Positions 35,408-47,800 of a stretch of DNA of 64,000 nt are shown piece after piece. The stretch covers positions 260,085,077-260,149,076 of the forward strand of contig CM057349.1 of assembly GCA_030015575.1 (NCBI GenBank), read 5' to 3'. The position numbers and the translations under genes are program-made. Positions within the stretch are counted from its first letter, which is position 1. Every line of letters begins with the position of its first letter. The DNA comes from Agapanthus africanus. Taxonomy: Eukaryota; Streptophyta; Magnoliopsida; Asparagales; Amaryllidaceae. The notes below the pieces were generated by a model. The model made no database searches. It was not told where the DNA came from and saw only the letters and a program-made list of their open reading frames with translations.

Positions 35408-37653
35408 TGTTGCGCCACGGCAGCGCCCCGGCCTCGTACTCGAGGCCAAAATGCGGAATCAAAAATTTTCCTTACTCGGAAACCGGCGCTACCGCGGACA
35501 ATGAAAACCCGGATCGTTTACCATTAACCTAATGCTAGCAATCAAGAGATAGGGTGAGAAGTATACCGAGTGATCCGAGTCCTCCGGTCTTCTCTTCATC
35601 GTCCCGATCTCCCGCGGAAAGTCTTGCCTCCACATCGTCGCCTCCTCGCCGGAAAGGGCACCACATCGCCTGCGTCTTTTACGGGCTCCCGCCTCAATAC
35701 CGAGGCAACTCGAGCATGAAGCCGGCAACTCGACATGCTCAAGATATGCTGTAGAATGTAGTGTAGAAGATGCTTTGACTCAATGGGGTTAAGTTGCCAT
35801 GATGGAGGAATCAAGACTAGAAAAATGGTGCTTGCATTTTTCTAGCATGGAAATGAGATCAAGAAGAATTAAACTCTCAAGAAGGAAAACTCTCTTCTTC
35901 TTCTTCTCTCTTTCTTTTTCTTCTCATGAAAAACTTATCATCTCTAGTAAGAAAATGAGAATGGTGGAGGAAGTAACAATATGTATCATATGAGGGAGGT
36001 GAGTGTAGGAGATGAAGGAGGTGACCACAACCCAAGACAAGAAAACATACAACCATGCTTCCTCTCACATCAAACCCATACCCTTTCAATCACAATAAAA
36101 AGCAAAAGTATGGAGCAAAAGATATGAAGCTATCATAATCAATATATATGCAATAAAACCCTCCACAAAGTGTTATTTGCAAAACTGCAAATAACCCCCT
36201 CCATCGGAAAAGTCCGGCCGGGAAAGAACAAAGGAAAACCGGCCGGAACGGAATGCAAACTGGCAACTCCAGAAAACTGGTCCCGTAATAAATTACAGGA
36301 AAACCCCAATACTATGCATACACACCCGCATCTGTATTCCGTCCGGATACAAATGCAATGAGACAAAATCTACACTGTACTAAACTAGTACCGGCTTAAA
36401 CCAAAGCCGGCTAGTAAAATCCGTTCGATCCTGATCCGTGCAATACCGCACGTATCTGATCGAACCCTGCCATATAACTATACGGCCACTAGTACAAAAC
36501 TGTCCGATCCTGATCCGTGCAATACCGCACGTATCTGATCGGACCCTGCCATATCTCCATACGGCCTCTACAGCGTTTCGCCCGAAAGCTTGAGTAACAG
36601 TAAGTGTGGTGGACTCTAAAGACTCGTCAATACTATGGCTGTGGATTTAACCACTGGCACGTCAGAGGTATAAGCCAATACGTGACGAGCCACCAGCTAT
36701 TGACCAAAAGGGACGTCGATGAGGAAGCTCACCCCGACACCCAACTGAGCCTGTCAGTGACAATATCCGTACAGTCCGGTCCGTTCGTCTATGAGTATCG
36801 CATGGCGGGCCTAGGGGGTTGGTAAAAGTCAGACCCCCAAAAGCGGTACAAGTCGTGTCGGAGTGTAGCCCAGAACGCCCTGAGATACTACTGGAATACC
36901 TACCAGTAAATCTCCTGCCTCGGCCGAGGGCTTTGCGTAATGGCTCTCCTAGACACAGCGCGACCTCACCCCCAATACCGGGAGAGACGAACCCCTGAAG
37001 ATCCGCTCACTGCCTCCATGTGGTTCGGGACTGTACCCAACTAAAACCTGTTTGCACGACTCCTTTGAGCCGTGGTAGGGTAGTAATCAAAGCACAGTGG
37101 GAACTCACACGAGACAAATGACGATCCTCAGGTCGATGAACTAACCTGTACACATGTCACCAGGGAACTGCTATCTGACGTCTGGTATAAAACCAACTAG
37201 CAGGTTCCCGGCGAGTCCTGTCCGGTGTACTCATAACCCAATGAGCACCTGTACACATCTTAGGTGAACCAACTGACACCAGTGGCTTGTGAGACCGGCC
37301 ACCGCCCCTTGTCGGGGTCTCGACTGTATACACTAGTCTACTAATGGAGTATCGATGCCCAGTCTCGAAACTCCCACGACTAGGGACCTTTTAAGGATGT
37401 GCTTGTAGACTACCAGCTCCCACGTATATGATCGCCATCATACTGCTGGTAGTCAAGCAAGAATCCAAGGGGCTCTATCAACGTGTAATAGTGACATGTC
37501 AGGTCACCTAAAGCAGTACACGATGATAAAGATAAACCAGATAGCATACTATCATCTCGAGTAAGACTGTCCTACCGGGATAGGTCCTCCCTCAATCATT
37601 GCAATCACGTGCCTGTGATCCAATAATTGACTCTGAGGGCACTATCTCCAACA
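35408..37653 (-). mobile_element. J 3' LTR
   Basis: Plus-strand ends TGTTGCGCC and CTCCAACA. Contains CCTCGGCCGAGG (36917-36928) and the tandem hairpin units (about 36410-36570). Its U5-like end is diverged from K's (GGCGCTGCCGTGGCGCAACA against GCCGTGCACTTACA). Confidence 0.95.
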
Positions 37654-37664
37654 ATCTCCCACTT
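37654..37664 (-). other. J polypurine tract
   Basis: AAGTGGGAGAT on the minus strand, next to the 3' LTR. Confidence 0.88.
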
Positions 37665-37669
37665 GCACT

Positions 37670-40080
37670 CAAGGCTAATTATTGCGATGTCGCATGCTCA
37701 CAGCCCGTGTGACACCGAACACCCAACTCCTCTACTAGTCAGTCGCACAAAGCCTGTTTGCGAAACTATTGCGTTCGAGGAATAGCCTCAGTGTGTGGAT
37801 CCGCTGTGATGTTTCTTTCTATGTCTCTCTATTTCTCAAGTTCGCGGAGAAAGCCATCTCCCGAAATGAGCAATACCTGTCTTAGAATGTCTGGATGTCT
37901 GATGGGACCTGGCTCATAAATGAACTTCAAATCCAAACTTCTTAGACTGTATCGTCAACTGAACTTAATCAGTATCCTGCGCCATGCCACCCTCAGTATT
38001 GCCTTGGACCACCTGTCCAAAATACTGCCCCTTGTCTGAAGGAAAACTATAACTCTGACAACCTCCTTGTCGTCCATGTCACCTTGGAAGCCTGGAATGA
38101 TAACTGTCTCCCAAATGAGGCTGTCATTATCATATCCCTAGAACATCCACTTATGTTCTAAGACTGCTTCCGACTGTTTCTCCAGGATTGGATCAATATC
38201 AACTTATTGCATCTAGTGCAAGAACAACATCTGGTGCGGTACTTGACATCTCATGATTGACTCAATTGCCTAAGCAAGTGATCTGCCAATCATGAGTATC
38301 CCTCTCCCCTTTAGTCTATAAGACACCTTTAGAGAGGGTGATTCCATCAACTGCAGGTGCACTACCGTGTCAGGAGTCGTCCATTCTAAATACTCATAGA
38401 ATGCTGTCAAGGTACCCAGATTGGGAAACCACCCAAATCTAGATCTAAAACCATAGATCTAGTAACCAGTATGTCTGATATAATATCCAAGTCCCTTGTG
38501 GAGAAACCACTGTGTGACGACCAAAGTATAACCGATTGTAGTATAGGAATATCACTTCCTACTACCTTCTCAACAGATCCACCCCTTATTCTGATGACGT
38601 CAAACCTATGACTGTCACATCAGAAACAGATGATCTAACTCCGCTATATCTGCTTTAGTCTATAAATAGACATAAGCATAAAGTCCACCAATGCTTCCGC
38701 TGCTCCCACTGACTACGACAACCCTCTGCCAGAGTCATATAGACGTGCACTTCTAAAGCTAGTTTAGAACGACGCTATACTCATCCTCCTGCCAGGTCTC
38801 GCAGCCTGGAACAACAACAATGGCAAGTGTGGGTAAACAAGAACTTCCCTGTCACCGTCCTTGAGGCTACCGGAGTACCTCTCGGGTGCCTGAAGTTACC
38901 CACCTTATCTGCGGAGTGGCAATGGAATGTCAAATCAGATTGAATCTTTAGGTTCCTTATCAAATCTTCAGTAATCGTTTGCGGTTCTGGAATCACTTCC
39001 AGTTCTACCATACTCCCACTACTGTTTTTGAAAAAATCCATTTTTAATAAAACTGTGGCGAGTCTAGAACAATATTTCTATTGATCTGCCAGATGGTAGA
39101 AAGTCAACCCTCGTCATAGCCTGGGTCAACCCACAAACAGCCATTACAGAAACGTGCCTTGAGTTATCCGGAGTCTGGTTTTAAGCATAAGCCGGACAAC
39201 TCCCCGTACCTTAACATCGTTAAGATATGAACTGTTCTATATCCAATATAGAACCAGAGGCACTGATTTAATTGAACCAGATTCAAATCATGCAGCTGTC
39301 TCCAGTGCATGTCAACTAAATGGAAGGAGGCCGATCAGCGTTACTCAACTTAGGAATGCTTCCAATTATGAGTAACCTGAAAGAGAAGCAAGTTCTCATT
39401 ACAATCAACTGAATACCATACACAAGTATCTACATCTTCGATCTCTTTGAAGAATCCCGATACTTGCTACACCTGGTTCTCTACTCTATTCAAATACCTA
39501 TAACTCCTCAAAACTTAGACCCTGTGCTTCCACGAAACAGCTGTCTAAAATCTAGAGAAGTCATAAGTAAACCGAATATAGTACGAGCACCAACCCCTCT
39601 GTCCTAATGGACACTGGATAACATACAATACTCTGTATAAGTCCGCTGAGTCTAACAACTCTTTCACTGTGTGTCGTAGGTTGAAAACTGTACTTATAGT
39701 TAAGAAGAATTACACCGCTGTTTAATGCTCCTTACCTAACCATCTACTGATATAGGCAAATGTCATCGACATAATATCAAAAGGTATATCTCACTCTATG
39801 AAAATAGACGTACAGATATATCAATTTGAAATTGGTGCACAACAGCGGATATTCATAACCAAATATTTGCCGACCGGCAAACAACCCAGGTGACTTCCTC
39901 AAATATCACCGATTACATCGAATCCCGATATAATGAGGATGATCACCCAATTCCCAATAACTTACTCCCACTCAGCATCTGTAAAACCATACAGATGTGA
40001 GATTCATACCTGGTAAATACATACCCTGGAGCAGGTGCCTAACTGGGAAATCAGTTTTCTATTAACAGTACACAGTGAAA
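37670..40080 (-). pseudogene. J fossil copia pol lacking the RT active site
   Basis: Colinear with the A and K fossils: RNase H relic near 37740-37920, RT start relic SGSMVELEVIPEPQTITEDL read minus near 39035-38965, integrase relic near 39480-39610. Compared with A and K, about 40 bp including the L-D-D-I codons are missing at about 38556-38566. The two flanking AGTAGG repeats of A/K have collapsed to one. J therefore cannot encode RT, yet its TSD and LTRs show recent transposition. Confidence 0.85.
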
Positions 40081-40199
40081 CTGAAACATTGAAATGTTTC
40101 GTCGGGGTATCCTGGTATTCTTAGTAATGCCTCTTCCATTATCCAGATTCACAACTGTAACCGTATAATTCTTTGCCAACTTTCCAAATCCCTTTATAT

Positions 40200-40912
40200 G
40201 TCTTTAGTCATTACCTTCTGCACACCCCTTTAAGCCAAATGGTTTTCTTCCTTCCCTACCGTTCGGCACCAGCCTATGGTTTGGAAGAAGACTATCCAAA
40301 AGGCATAAAGGGTGTACTGTCCTAATCCTAGGAACACTCGCAACGCGAGAGAAGGTGAAGATAAAAGACACCTGAATGTACTTTATTCCTATTTCTCCTG
40401 AACCAGAATCCATCCCCGAACTGGAACAAGTTCCTTTCGAGTTCGTATATAACCATACGATGGAGTATCCAAATAAACTGTGGATCTTCGTAGTGATACG
40501 GAGTGTCCTGGAGAAATACAAAGGTGATTTAGGATTGGCGAAGAAATACTTGGTTCGGTCGTGAATAGCAGTCGCAATTTACTTTGCCCTCTTACGAATC
40601 CCTTGCTTTGTCTTAACTTAATACCTTCTGCACACCATCGTTATGCTAATTGGTTTCCTTCATTCCCTACCGGTCGGCACCAGCCTATGATTTGGAAGAA
40701 GACTATCCAATTTGCGTAATAGGTGTACTACTCCTAAACCAAGGAATACTCGCAACCTGAGAGAAGGTGAAAAGAAAAGACAACTGAATAATCCTATCCG
40801 TTTTCTCCAGAACCAGAAACCATCCTCGAAGTCCTTCGAGTTCGTATCTAACCATACGATGGTTTTGTCCAATGGAAGTGGACGTTCGTAGTAATACGGG
40901 GTGTCCTGGAGA
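40200..40912 (-). repeat. J ~398-bp tandem duplication
   Basis: TGTCCTGGAG (minus: CTCCAGGACA) at 40504 and 40902 marks the two copies, equivalent to A 2225-2940 and K 12075-12790. The 5' copy is shortened near 40830 (AACTCGAAGGACTTC). Confidence 0.75.
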
Positions 40913-41339
40913 AAAGGGTAAAAGTAGGAGTGGCAATGAGGTCTGCAACTCTGACAATCCAAAAAGCCAGTGTTAAGAAGGTTCGGTCAACTTAGTCACT
41001 GAGTCATAGTCCAGGGTCGGGTCAATGGTCGCTGCCAAAGAGAGAGAAAAGAAACACTCAGCGTGCACTCTAGCCTAGATCAGAATGGTTACCACTTTGT
41101 CTAATCTGGAAACCTCCCACTGTACCGTCAAATTCTCCTCCAAACCTGAAAGAAGAATTAGTCGGGGTCACCCGAGGAGTAAACCAACTCATCAGTGGGA
41201 ATCGGGATCCAACTATCATCGCATGATAACGTGACGGAATCCACTCACGTCACCACACTCCAGAAGGTATGCGCATACCTGGCAAGTTTCAGTTCTTTTG
41301 AAACTCCCGATGTGATTTTTACCCCTAGGACTCAAGTGA

Positions 41340-41530
41340 CCTTGACGGAGTCAACAAATCAAAGAGTCCTAGTCAAGTTCATCCCGTCATTATCTGGATT
41401 GCATTAAACCCACCCGTACGTGCCCTTGACGGAGTCAACAAGGCCGCACGACTGTCCTAACCAATCCCATTTATGCTACAAACAAGCACCACTTAGCTAC
41501 CGTACACTACGCCTTGACGGAGTCAACAAA
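41340..41530 (-). repeat. J leader triplicate boxes (TTGTTGACTCCGTCAAGG type)
   Basis: Three near-identical boxes at 41340-41357, 41424-41440 and 41512-41530. On the plus strand each reads CCTTGACGGAGTCAACAA. The surrounding sequence matches F and H; only the core is J-specific, and it differs from A and K although J's pol fossil is of their type. Confidence 0.85.
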
Positions 41531-41675
41531 CGCAGCACGAATACTAAATAATACTCATAAGAAATGACGGAGGGCTACGAATGGTTTTTGGCGAAAAACC
41601 TTTAACGTAAAGAACTTGATATCGTTGAAGGAACTGCATAGCCTTTTATAAAATATAGTGACGAAAACCTTTACT

Positions 41676-41900
41676 AAAGAGGTCACTCCCGGTGAAGGGA
41701 TCTCGGCTCTTTCCCCGTAGAATGAGGTGCAGGATATTCCAACTGAATACCACGATGCAAAGCAAAAGTAAACGGCTATAGTGAAGTTAATGCCCTGACG
41801 CAAACTTCTGTCCAAGGGGTCACTCCCGGTGAAGGGATCTCGGCCCTTGCCTCGTCGACTGAGGAGCAGGATATTCCAAATGAATACCACGATGCAAAAC
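41676..41900 (-). repeat. J leader ~137-nt tandem duplication
   Basis: GGTCACTCCCGGTGAAGGGA at about 41682 and 41818 (plus strand), each followed by TCTCGG-CT-TT-C and a GAATACCACGATGCAAA block. Confidence 0.75.
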
Positions 41901-42217
41901 AAAAGTGAACGTCCTTGCAATAACAGCTTTTTGAAAAGTGTTCCAACAACATCAGAATAGGTTTGTTTAAACTTGCACAAAGAACGAAAATATACTGACG
42001 TACGTATATGCCATCCGCATTCGCCACTGGGTCCCGTCATCACCCGTTAGGTTAGCTAACTAACGGCAGAGCGGGGACTGGACTAGCGCGGATGTAAAAC
42101 ATATACAACATCTACTAATATATATACCAATATATAGTATTTCGCTCAAGGCGTGAATAAAATGCAACATCACAGAAATGTACAGCATCACAGAACAATA
42201 CAGATATCTGGAAGCCC

Positions 42218-42247
42218 CGGGTTTCACAGAGCCGCTGCTGAAACCCG
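42218..42247 (-). other. J leader hairpin HP3
   Basis: CGGGTTTCA (42218-42226) pairs with TGAAACCCG (42239-42247); the sense loop contains GCGGCTCTG. Confidence 0.75.
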
Positions 42248-42764
42248 ACGTTCCCCTGGTCGTGTGGATAGCCTGTGCAATGAAAACCTAGACCCCTACG
42301 GGCGCGGCAAGTCACCCGCCAAAACCTGAAGCGAGGCAGCCCCCTCCAGCACCGTGAATGGACCACCCAGCACTTCACGGAATCCGGTAACTTAGGCACC
42401 CCTCCTGGGTCAACCTGTACCCCCTACGAGTGCGTCGAACAGCCCGCCAATTCCAGACTGAAGCCCCCTCCGTCCCAATGCCATGAGATGCGGGCTTGTT
42501 GCCTTCTAGAACCCGGCTATCCGTGCACCCCTCCGCGGGGTAACCCTAGTACAGAAAGTAAAATATACATACACCGGGTACATCGACCGCAACCAGGTCG
42601 TGCCCCAAAAGAATAATACAGACAGGCAGTGACGGCAGTCCACATGTCGGACGCTCGCCCCGCAATATCAAATGTACATAATACAACAAAACGGTACTAG
42701 CATTGCATCCAGGCTATCCCCCACGACCGATCCGCAACATCACAGCATAAACATAGAACATCAA

Positions 42765-42842
42765 CGTGAAAGTCACGTTCGCAAATCCGTCTAACCGGGC
42801 TATAGCAGTTAGACCGGATTTACCGATCGAGTGACATTCACG
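42765..42842 (-). other. J leader hairpin HP2
   Basis: CGTGAAAGTCAC (42765-42776) with GTGACATTCACG (42831-42842), an inner AAATCCGTCTAAC/GTTAGACCGGATTT stem, and loop octamer GCTATAGC. Nearly identical to A and K. Confidence 0.75.
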
Positions 42843-43038
42843 GTCGCAGATATAATGTAAATACTGTGAAATAATGTGTTTAAAATTTTCCGATTGACCA
42901 AAAAATTAACAAGTGGGCCCCCAATCAAAACTGTAGCACTCACAGAAAACTTGGGCCCAATTTTAATATTCCAAAACCCATAATTTTAGCCCATAAGCCC
43001 ACTGAAAAAAGTTGGTGAAGTGAAGCTTAAATCCTGCG

Positions 43039-43079
43039 GCGGAAGCGCGGCCAAAATGGGGTATTGGCCGCCCTTCCGC
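43039..43079 (-). other. J leader hairpin HP1
   Basis: GCGGAAGCGCGGCC (43039-43052) pairs with 43066-43079 at 13 of 14 positions, loop of 13 nt. It lies about 215-255 nt after the PBS start in the sense direction. The arm sequence differs from A and K. Confidence 0.8.
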
Positions 43080-43279
43080 GGTCGTACGGAGCAGTCGTAT
43101 CACCAAATTTTTGCAGTGTTCTTAGAACTCCCTGCACATCATTCTGAGACCACCTGAAAAATTTTTAGACTCCAAAAAATTTCGACAGAAACTGATGTGC
43201 TAAAAAATACGGTTTTTGGAAATTTCGATCGATCGGAAACGCAAACACATCAAACGAAGCTAGGTAAGGTTAATGGCGT

Positions 43280-43292
43280 GGCTCTGATACCA
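43280..43292 (-). other. J primer-binding site
   Basis: Minus strand TGGTATCAGAGCC, directly adjacent to the 5' LTR end. Confidence 0.95.
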
Positions 43293-45538
43293 TGTTGCGC
43301 CACGGCAGCGCCCCGGCCTCGTACTCGAGGCCAAAATACGGAATCAAAAATTTTCCTTACTCGGAAACCGGCGCTACCGCGGACAATGAAAACCCGGATC
43401 GTTTACCATTAACCTAATGCTAGCAATCAAGAGATAGGGTGAGAAGTATACCGAGTGATCCGAGTCCTCCGGTCTTCTCTTCATCGTCCCGATCTCCCGC
43501 GGAAAGTCTTGCCTCCACATCGTCGCCTCCTCGCCGGAAAGGGCACCACATCGCCTGCGTCTTTTACGGGCTCCCGCCTCAATACCGAGGCAACTCGAGC
43601 ATGAAGCCGGCAACTCGACATGCTCAAGATATGCTGTAGAATGTAGTGTAGAAGATGCTTTGACTCAATGGGGTTAAGTTGCCATGATGGAGGAATCAAG
43701 ACTAGAAAAATGGTGCTTGCATTTTTCTAGCATGGAAATGAGATCAAGAAGAATGAAACTCTCAAGAAGGAAAACTCTCTTCTTCTTCTTCTCTCTTTCT
43801 TTTTCTTCTCATGAAAAACTTATCATCTCTAGTAAGAAAATGAGAATGGTGGAGGAAGTAACAATATGTATCATATGAGGGAGGTGAGTGTAGGAGATGA
43901 AGGAGGTGACCACAACCCAAGACAAGAAAACATACAACCATGCTTCCTCTCACATCAAACCCATACCCTTTCAATCACAATAAAAAGCAAAAGTATGGAG
44001 CAAAAGATATGAAGCTATCATAATCAATATATATGCAATAAAACCCTCCACAAAGTGTTATTTGCAAAACTGCAAATAACCCCCTCCATCGGAAAAGTCC
44101 GGCCGGGAAAGAACAAAGGAAAACCGGCCGGAACGGAATGCAAACTGGCAACTCCAGAAAACTGGTCCCGTAATAAATTACAGGAAAACCCCAATACTGT
44201 GCATACACACCCGCATCTGTATTCCGTCCGGATACAAATGCAATGAGACAAAATCTACACTGTACTAAACTAGTACCGGCTTAAACCAAAGCCGGCTAGT
44301 AAAATCCGTTCGATCCTGATCCGTGCAATACCGCACGTATCTGATCGAACCCTGCCATATAACTATACGGCCACTAGTACAAAACTGTCCGATCCTGATC
44401 CGTGCAATACCGCACGTATCTGATCGGACCCTGCCATATCTCCATACGGCCTCTACAGCGTTTCGCCCGAAAGCTTGAGTAACAGTAAGTGTGGTGGACT
44501 CTAAAGACTCGTCAATACTATGGCTGTGGATTTAACCACTGGCACGTCAGAGGTATAAGCCAATACGTGACGGGCCACCAGCTATTGACCAAAAGGGACG
44601 TCGATGAGGAAGCTCACCCCGACACCCAACTGAGCCTGTCAGTGACAATATCCGTACAGTCCGGTCCGTTCGTCTATGAGTATCGCATGGCGGGCCTAGG
44701 GGGTTGGTAAAAGTCAGACCCCCAAAAGCGGTACAAGTCGTGTCGGAGTGTAGCCCAGAACGCCCTGAGATACTACTGGAATACCTACCAGTAAATCTCC
44801 TGCCTCGGCCGAGGGCTTTGCGTAATGGCTCTCCTAGACACAGCGCGACCTCACCTCCAATACCGGGAGAGACGAACCCCTGAAGATCCGCTCACTGCCT
44901 CCATGTGGTTCGGGACTGTACCCAACTAAAACCTGTTTGCACGACTCCTTTGAGCCGTGGTAGGGTAGTAATCAAAGCACAGTGGGAACTCACACGAGAC
45001 AAATGACGATCCTCAGGTCGATGAACTAACCTGTACACATGTCACCAGGGAACTGCTATCTGACGTCTGGTATAAGATCAACTAGCAGGTTCCCGGCAAG
45101 TCCTGTCCGGTGTACTCATAACCCAATGAGCACCTGTACACATCTTAGGTGAACCAACTGACACCAGTGGCTTGTGAGACCGGCCACCGCCCCTCGTCGG
45201 GGTCTCGACTGTATACACTAGTCTACTAATGGAGTATCGATGCCCAGTCTCGAAACTCCCACGACTAGGGACCTTTTAAGGATGTGCTTGTAGACTACCA
45301 GCTCCCACGTATATGATCGCCATCATACTGCTGGTAGTCAAGCAAGAATCCTAGGGGCTCTATCAACGTGTAATAGTGACATGTCAGGTCACCTAAAGCA
45401 GTACACGATGATAAAGATAAACCAGATAGCATACTATCATCTCGAGTAAGACTGTCCTACCGGGATAGGTCCTCCCTCAATCATTGCAATCACGTGCCTG
45501 TGATCCAATAATTGACTCTGAGGGCACTATCTCCAACA
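43293..45538 (-). mobile_element. J 5' LTR
   Basis: Same length as the 3' LTR and almost identical. Minus strand TGTTGGAGATAGTGCCCTC...CGCAACA. Confidence 0.95.
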
Positions 45539-45543
45539 GTTCC

Positions 45544-45763
45544 GTCCATTGATGACCCAATACCTTTGTATTGCGATAACAATTGGGCTATAGGTTTAGC
45601 GAAGGAACCACGGTCCCATCAGAAATCCAGGCATATCATAAGGCAGTATCACCTTATCAGGGAGATCATTGATCGCCAGGAGATCGAGGTACGGAGAGTG
45701 GACACTAAAGATAACACGGCGGATCCATTCACAAAGGCCCTCCCTCAAGCACAGTTCGAGTGA
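45544..45763 (+). pseudogene. F RNase H C-terminal piece, separated by J
   Basis: Continues F pol after J: SIDDPIPLYCDNNWAIGLAKEPRSHQKSRHIIRQYHLIREIIDRQEIEVRRVDTKDNTADPFTKALPQAQFE then TGA. YCDNN and ADPFTKALP are the usual copia RNase H landmarks. Joined across the GTTCC duplication the frame is continuous with 35407, so J caused this break. Confidence 0.92.
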
Positions 45764-45864
45764 CTTTTTGAGCTATTGGGTATGCGGTACACCAGCAGCT
45801 GGCCTTAGTGCAAACGTTGGGTATGCGGTACACCAATTACTGGCCTTTAGTGCAAGTGGGAGAT
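45764..45864 (+). repeat. F 3' end: duplicated pre-PPT segment and polypurine tract
   Basis: TTGGGTATGCGGTACACCA occurs twice (about 45776 and 45818), each followed by a CTGGCC-TTAGTGCAA block. Only the second leads into the tract AAGTGGGAGAT next to the LTR. Confidence 0.8.
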
Positions 45865-47795
45865 TGTTGGATATGTATGCCCTAGAGGCCATTATTGTAT
45901 AGTACTAGTTTGTATATTACATTCTGGAAGTTTGGGATATATACACGGATTGACGACAGTCTTGCTCGATATAGTAGTATGCTACTTGATGGAGCCCTTA
46001 GGATCTTTGCTTGACTACCATCGTTGTGATGGCGATCACACTAGTGGGATTAGGTAGTCTATAAGCACATCCTTATACAGGTCCATAGTCATAGGATTAT
46101 CGAGACAGGGAATCGATACTCCAGAGTAGACTAATGTATACGCTTCTCATCCCAGCAGAGGAGATGGTCTGTCCCACAGCCATCAGTACGTCGTACTGGG
46201 GATAGTATGCAGGTGCTCATTGGGTTATGAGTTTCACTGGACAGACTCGTCGGGAACTGTTGGTTGGTATTATACCTATCGTCAGTTAGCAGTTCCCAGG
46301 TAACATGAGTACAACTTAGTCCGTTGACTTGACACTGCTACTTCGCCTCAAGTGTGTTCCCACTGTTCTTTGATTGCTACCCTACCACGGCTCTTTTGAG
46401 TCGTGCAATTAGGTAGTAGTTGGGCGCAGTCCTGAAGCACTTGGAGGCAGCGGCGGTTAGATAGGATTCGTCTCTCCCGGTATTGGGGGTTGATATCGCG
46501 CTGTGTTTGGAGAGCCATTACACAAAGTCCCTGGCTAGGGCAAGTGAGATTTACTGGTAGGTGTTTTAGTAGTTTCTCAGGGTGTTCTGGGCTACACTCC
46601 GACATGAATTATACCGCTATTAGGGGTCTGACCTTTACCACCCCCTAGGCCCGATATGCGATACACTTAGACGAACAGGCTGGACTGTACGGAGATTGTC
46701 ACAGATAGGCTCAGTAGGAGTTTGGATGAGCTTGATCGTCGACCTTCTTATCGACAGATACCTGGGTAGCCGTTACGTACAGCTAGTGCCGCTGACGTGC
46801 TTGTGGTTAAACTCACTGTCAGAGTAGTGTTGAGTCTTTAAAGTCCCACACAGAGGGTTTCCCAACTTTTGGCGAAACGATGTAGAGATCGTATGGTTTT
46901 ACGATAGGGTTCGTTCACATACGCGTACTTGTGCACATATGGTGTTCGGGCGGTTGATACTAGTGGGCTTTGGTTTAAGCCGGATCCTAGTATTAGATTT
47001 TGGGTTGGTTTAGTCTCATTGTATTCGTGTTTCTTGGAACACGAATGCGGGTATGTATATACGGTTGAGAGAGGCGTAGGAGGAGACAGCTCATTAGGGT
47101 TTTGACTATTGACTTGATTAAAACCATTATGAGGTGGAGAAAATTGTTTACTAATTTTTATAAAGATAATTATGTCATGGCTAATTAGTTTGACCATTTG
47201 ACTTTGTTGACTTTTGTTGACTTAGATATTTTCTTTGGACACTAGATATTTTTTCTATGCATTAATTGTGACATGCTTATGGTCAAATCAAAGTAGCCAT
47301 CACAATTATCATAATAAAAACTAAGTTTTCTCTTTCCTCAAAAAAGAGAACTCTCTTCATTTTTCATTCTCATTCTCTTTCATGGTTCTCTCCTTCTTCC
47401 TCTCTAAACCCTAAGTGTATCATGCGTTGATAATCAAAGGTTAGTGAGACTAAGCCACTCTAAATCATACTCTACTCACTCTAGTTTACTTAGATTTGCA
47501 AGCTAAGTATTCTAGTTACCTCAAGTTGGAGGTTTAACTCAAGGTTGGAGCTCTCAAGTGGATCATCGTTGACACAAGGAGGCCAAAGTTCAAGCACGAT
47601 CCATAATTCCATCGAGGAGCTTAAGGAGAGGATCGAAGACCCGAATGACATAGTAAATAGAACCCTAACATACTAACTAGGTTTATGGTAAAGATCCGGT
47701 TTTGGTTTATTCTAGCGCCAAGTTTTGTATCGTAGTAAAATTTTTGTTCCGCATTTGGCCACGGAAGTTGGCCGAGGCGCTAGCGTAACCCTTCA
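45865..47795 (+). mobile_element. F 3' LTR
   Basis: TGTTGGATATG...GTAACCCTTCA, followed by TSD ATTCT. Differs from the 5' LTR by substitutions and several indels. Confidence 0.95.
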
Positions 47796-47800
47796 ATTCT

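Larger units (their letters stand above)
35408..45538 (-). mobile_element. Element J: complete non-autonomous copia element in F
   Basis: Minus strand: 5' LTR 45538-43293, interior 43292-37654, 3' LTR 37653-35408, both LTRs 2,246 bp. TSD GTTCC is at 35403-35407 and 45539-45543. About a dozen LTR differences were noticed by eye (for example at 35866/43751 and 36312/44199), so the insertion is young. The interior is the same fossil type as A and K. It splits F's RNase H codons between VV and PS. Confidence 0.96.
28033..47795 (+). mobile_element. Element F: complete copia element, host of J
   Basis: 5' LTR 28033-29987, interior 29988-45864 and 3' LTR 45865-47795. TSD ATTCT is at 28028-28032 and 47796-47800. 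Without J (10,131 bp plus a 5-bp TSD copy) F is about 9.6 kb. Its LTRs differ by several indels, for example ~60 bp missing near 45987 and a missing block near 28308, so F is older than K and J. It carries the most readable pol of the window but no gag. Confidence 0.95.

Noticed and set aside
35489-35728. Cys- and Arg-rich frame repeated at 43374-43613
   Set aside because: It recurs only because it lies in the two LTRs of J; it is not a conserved gene.
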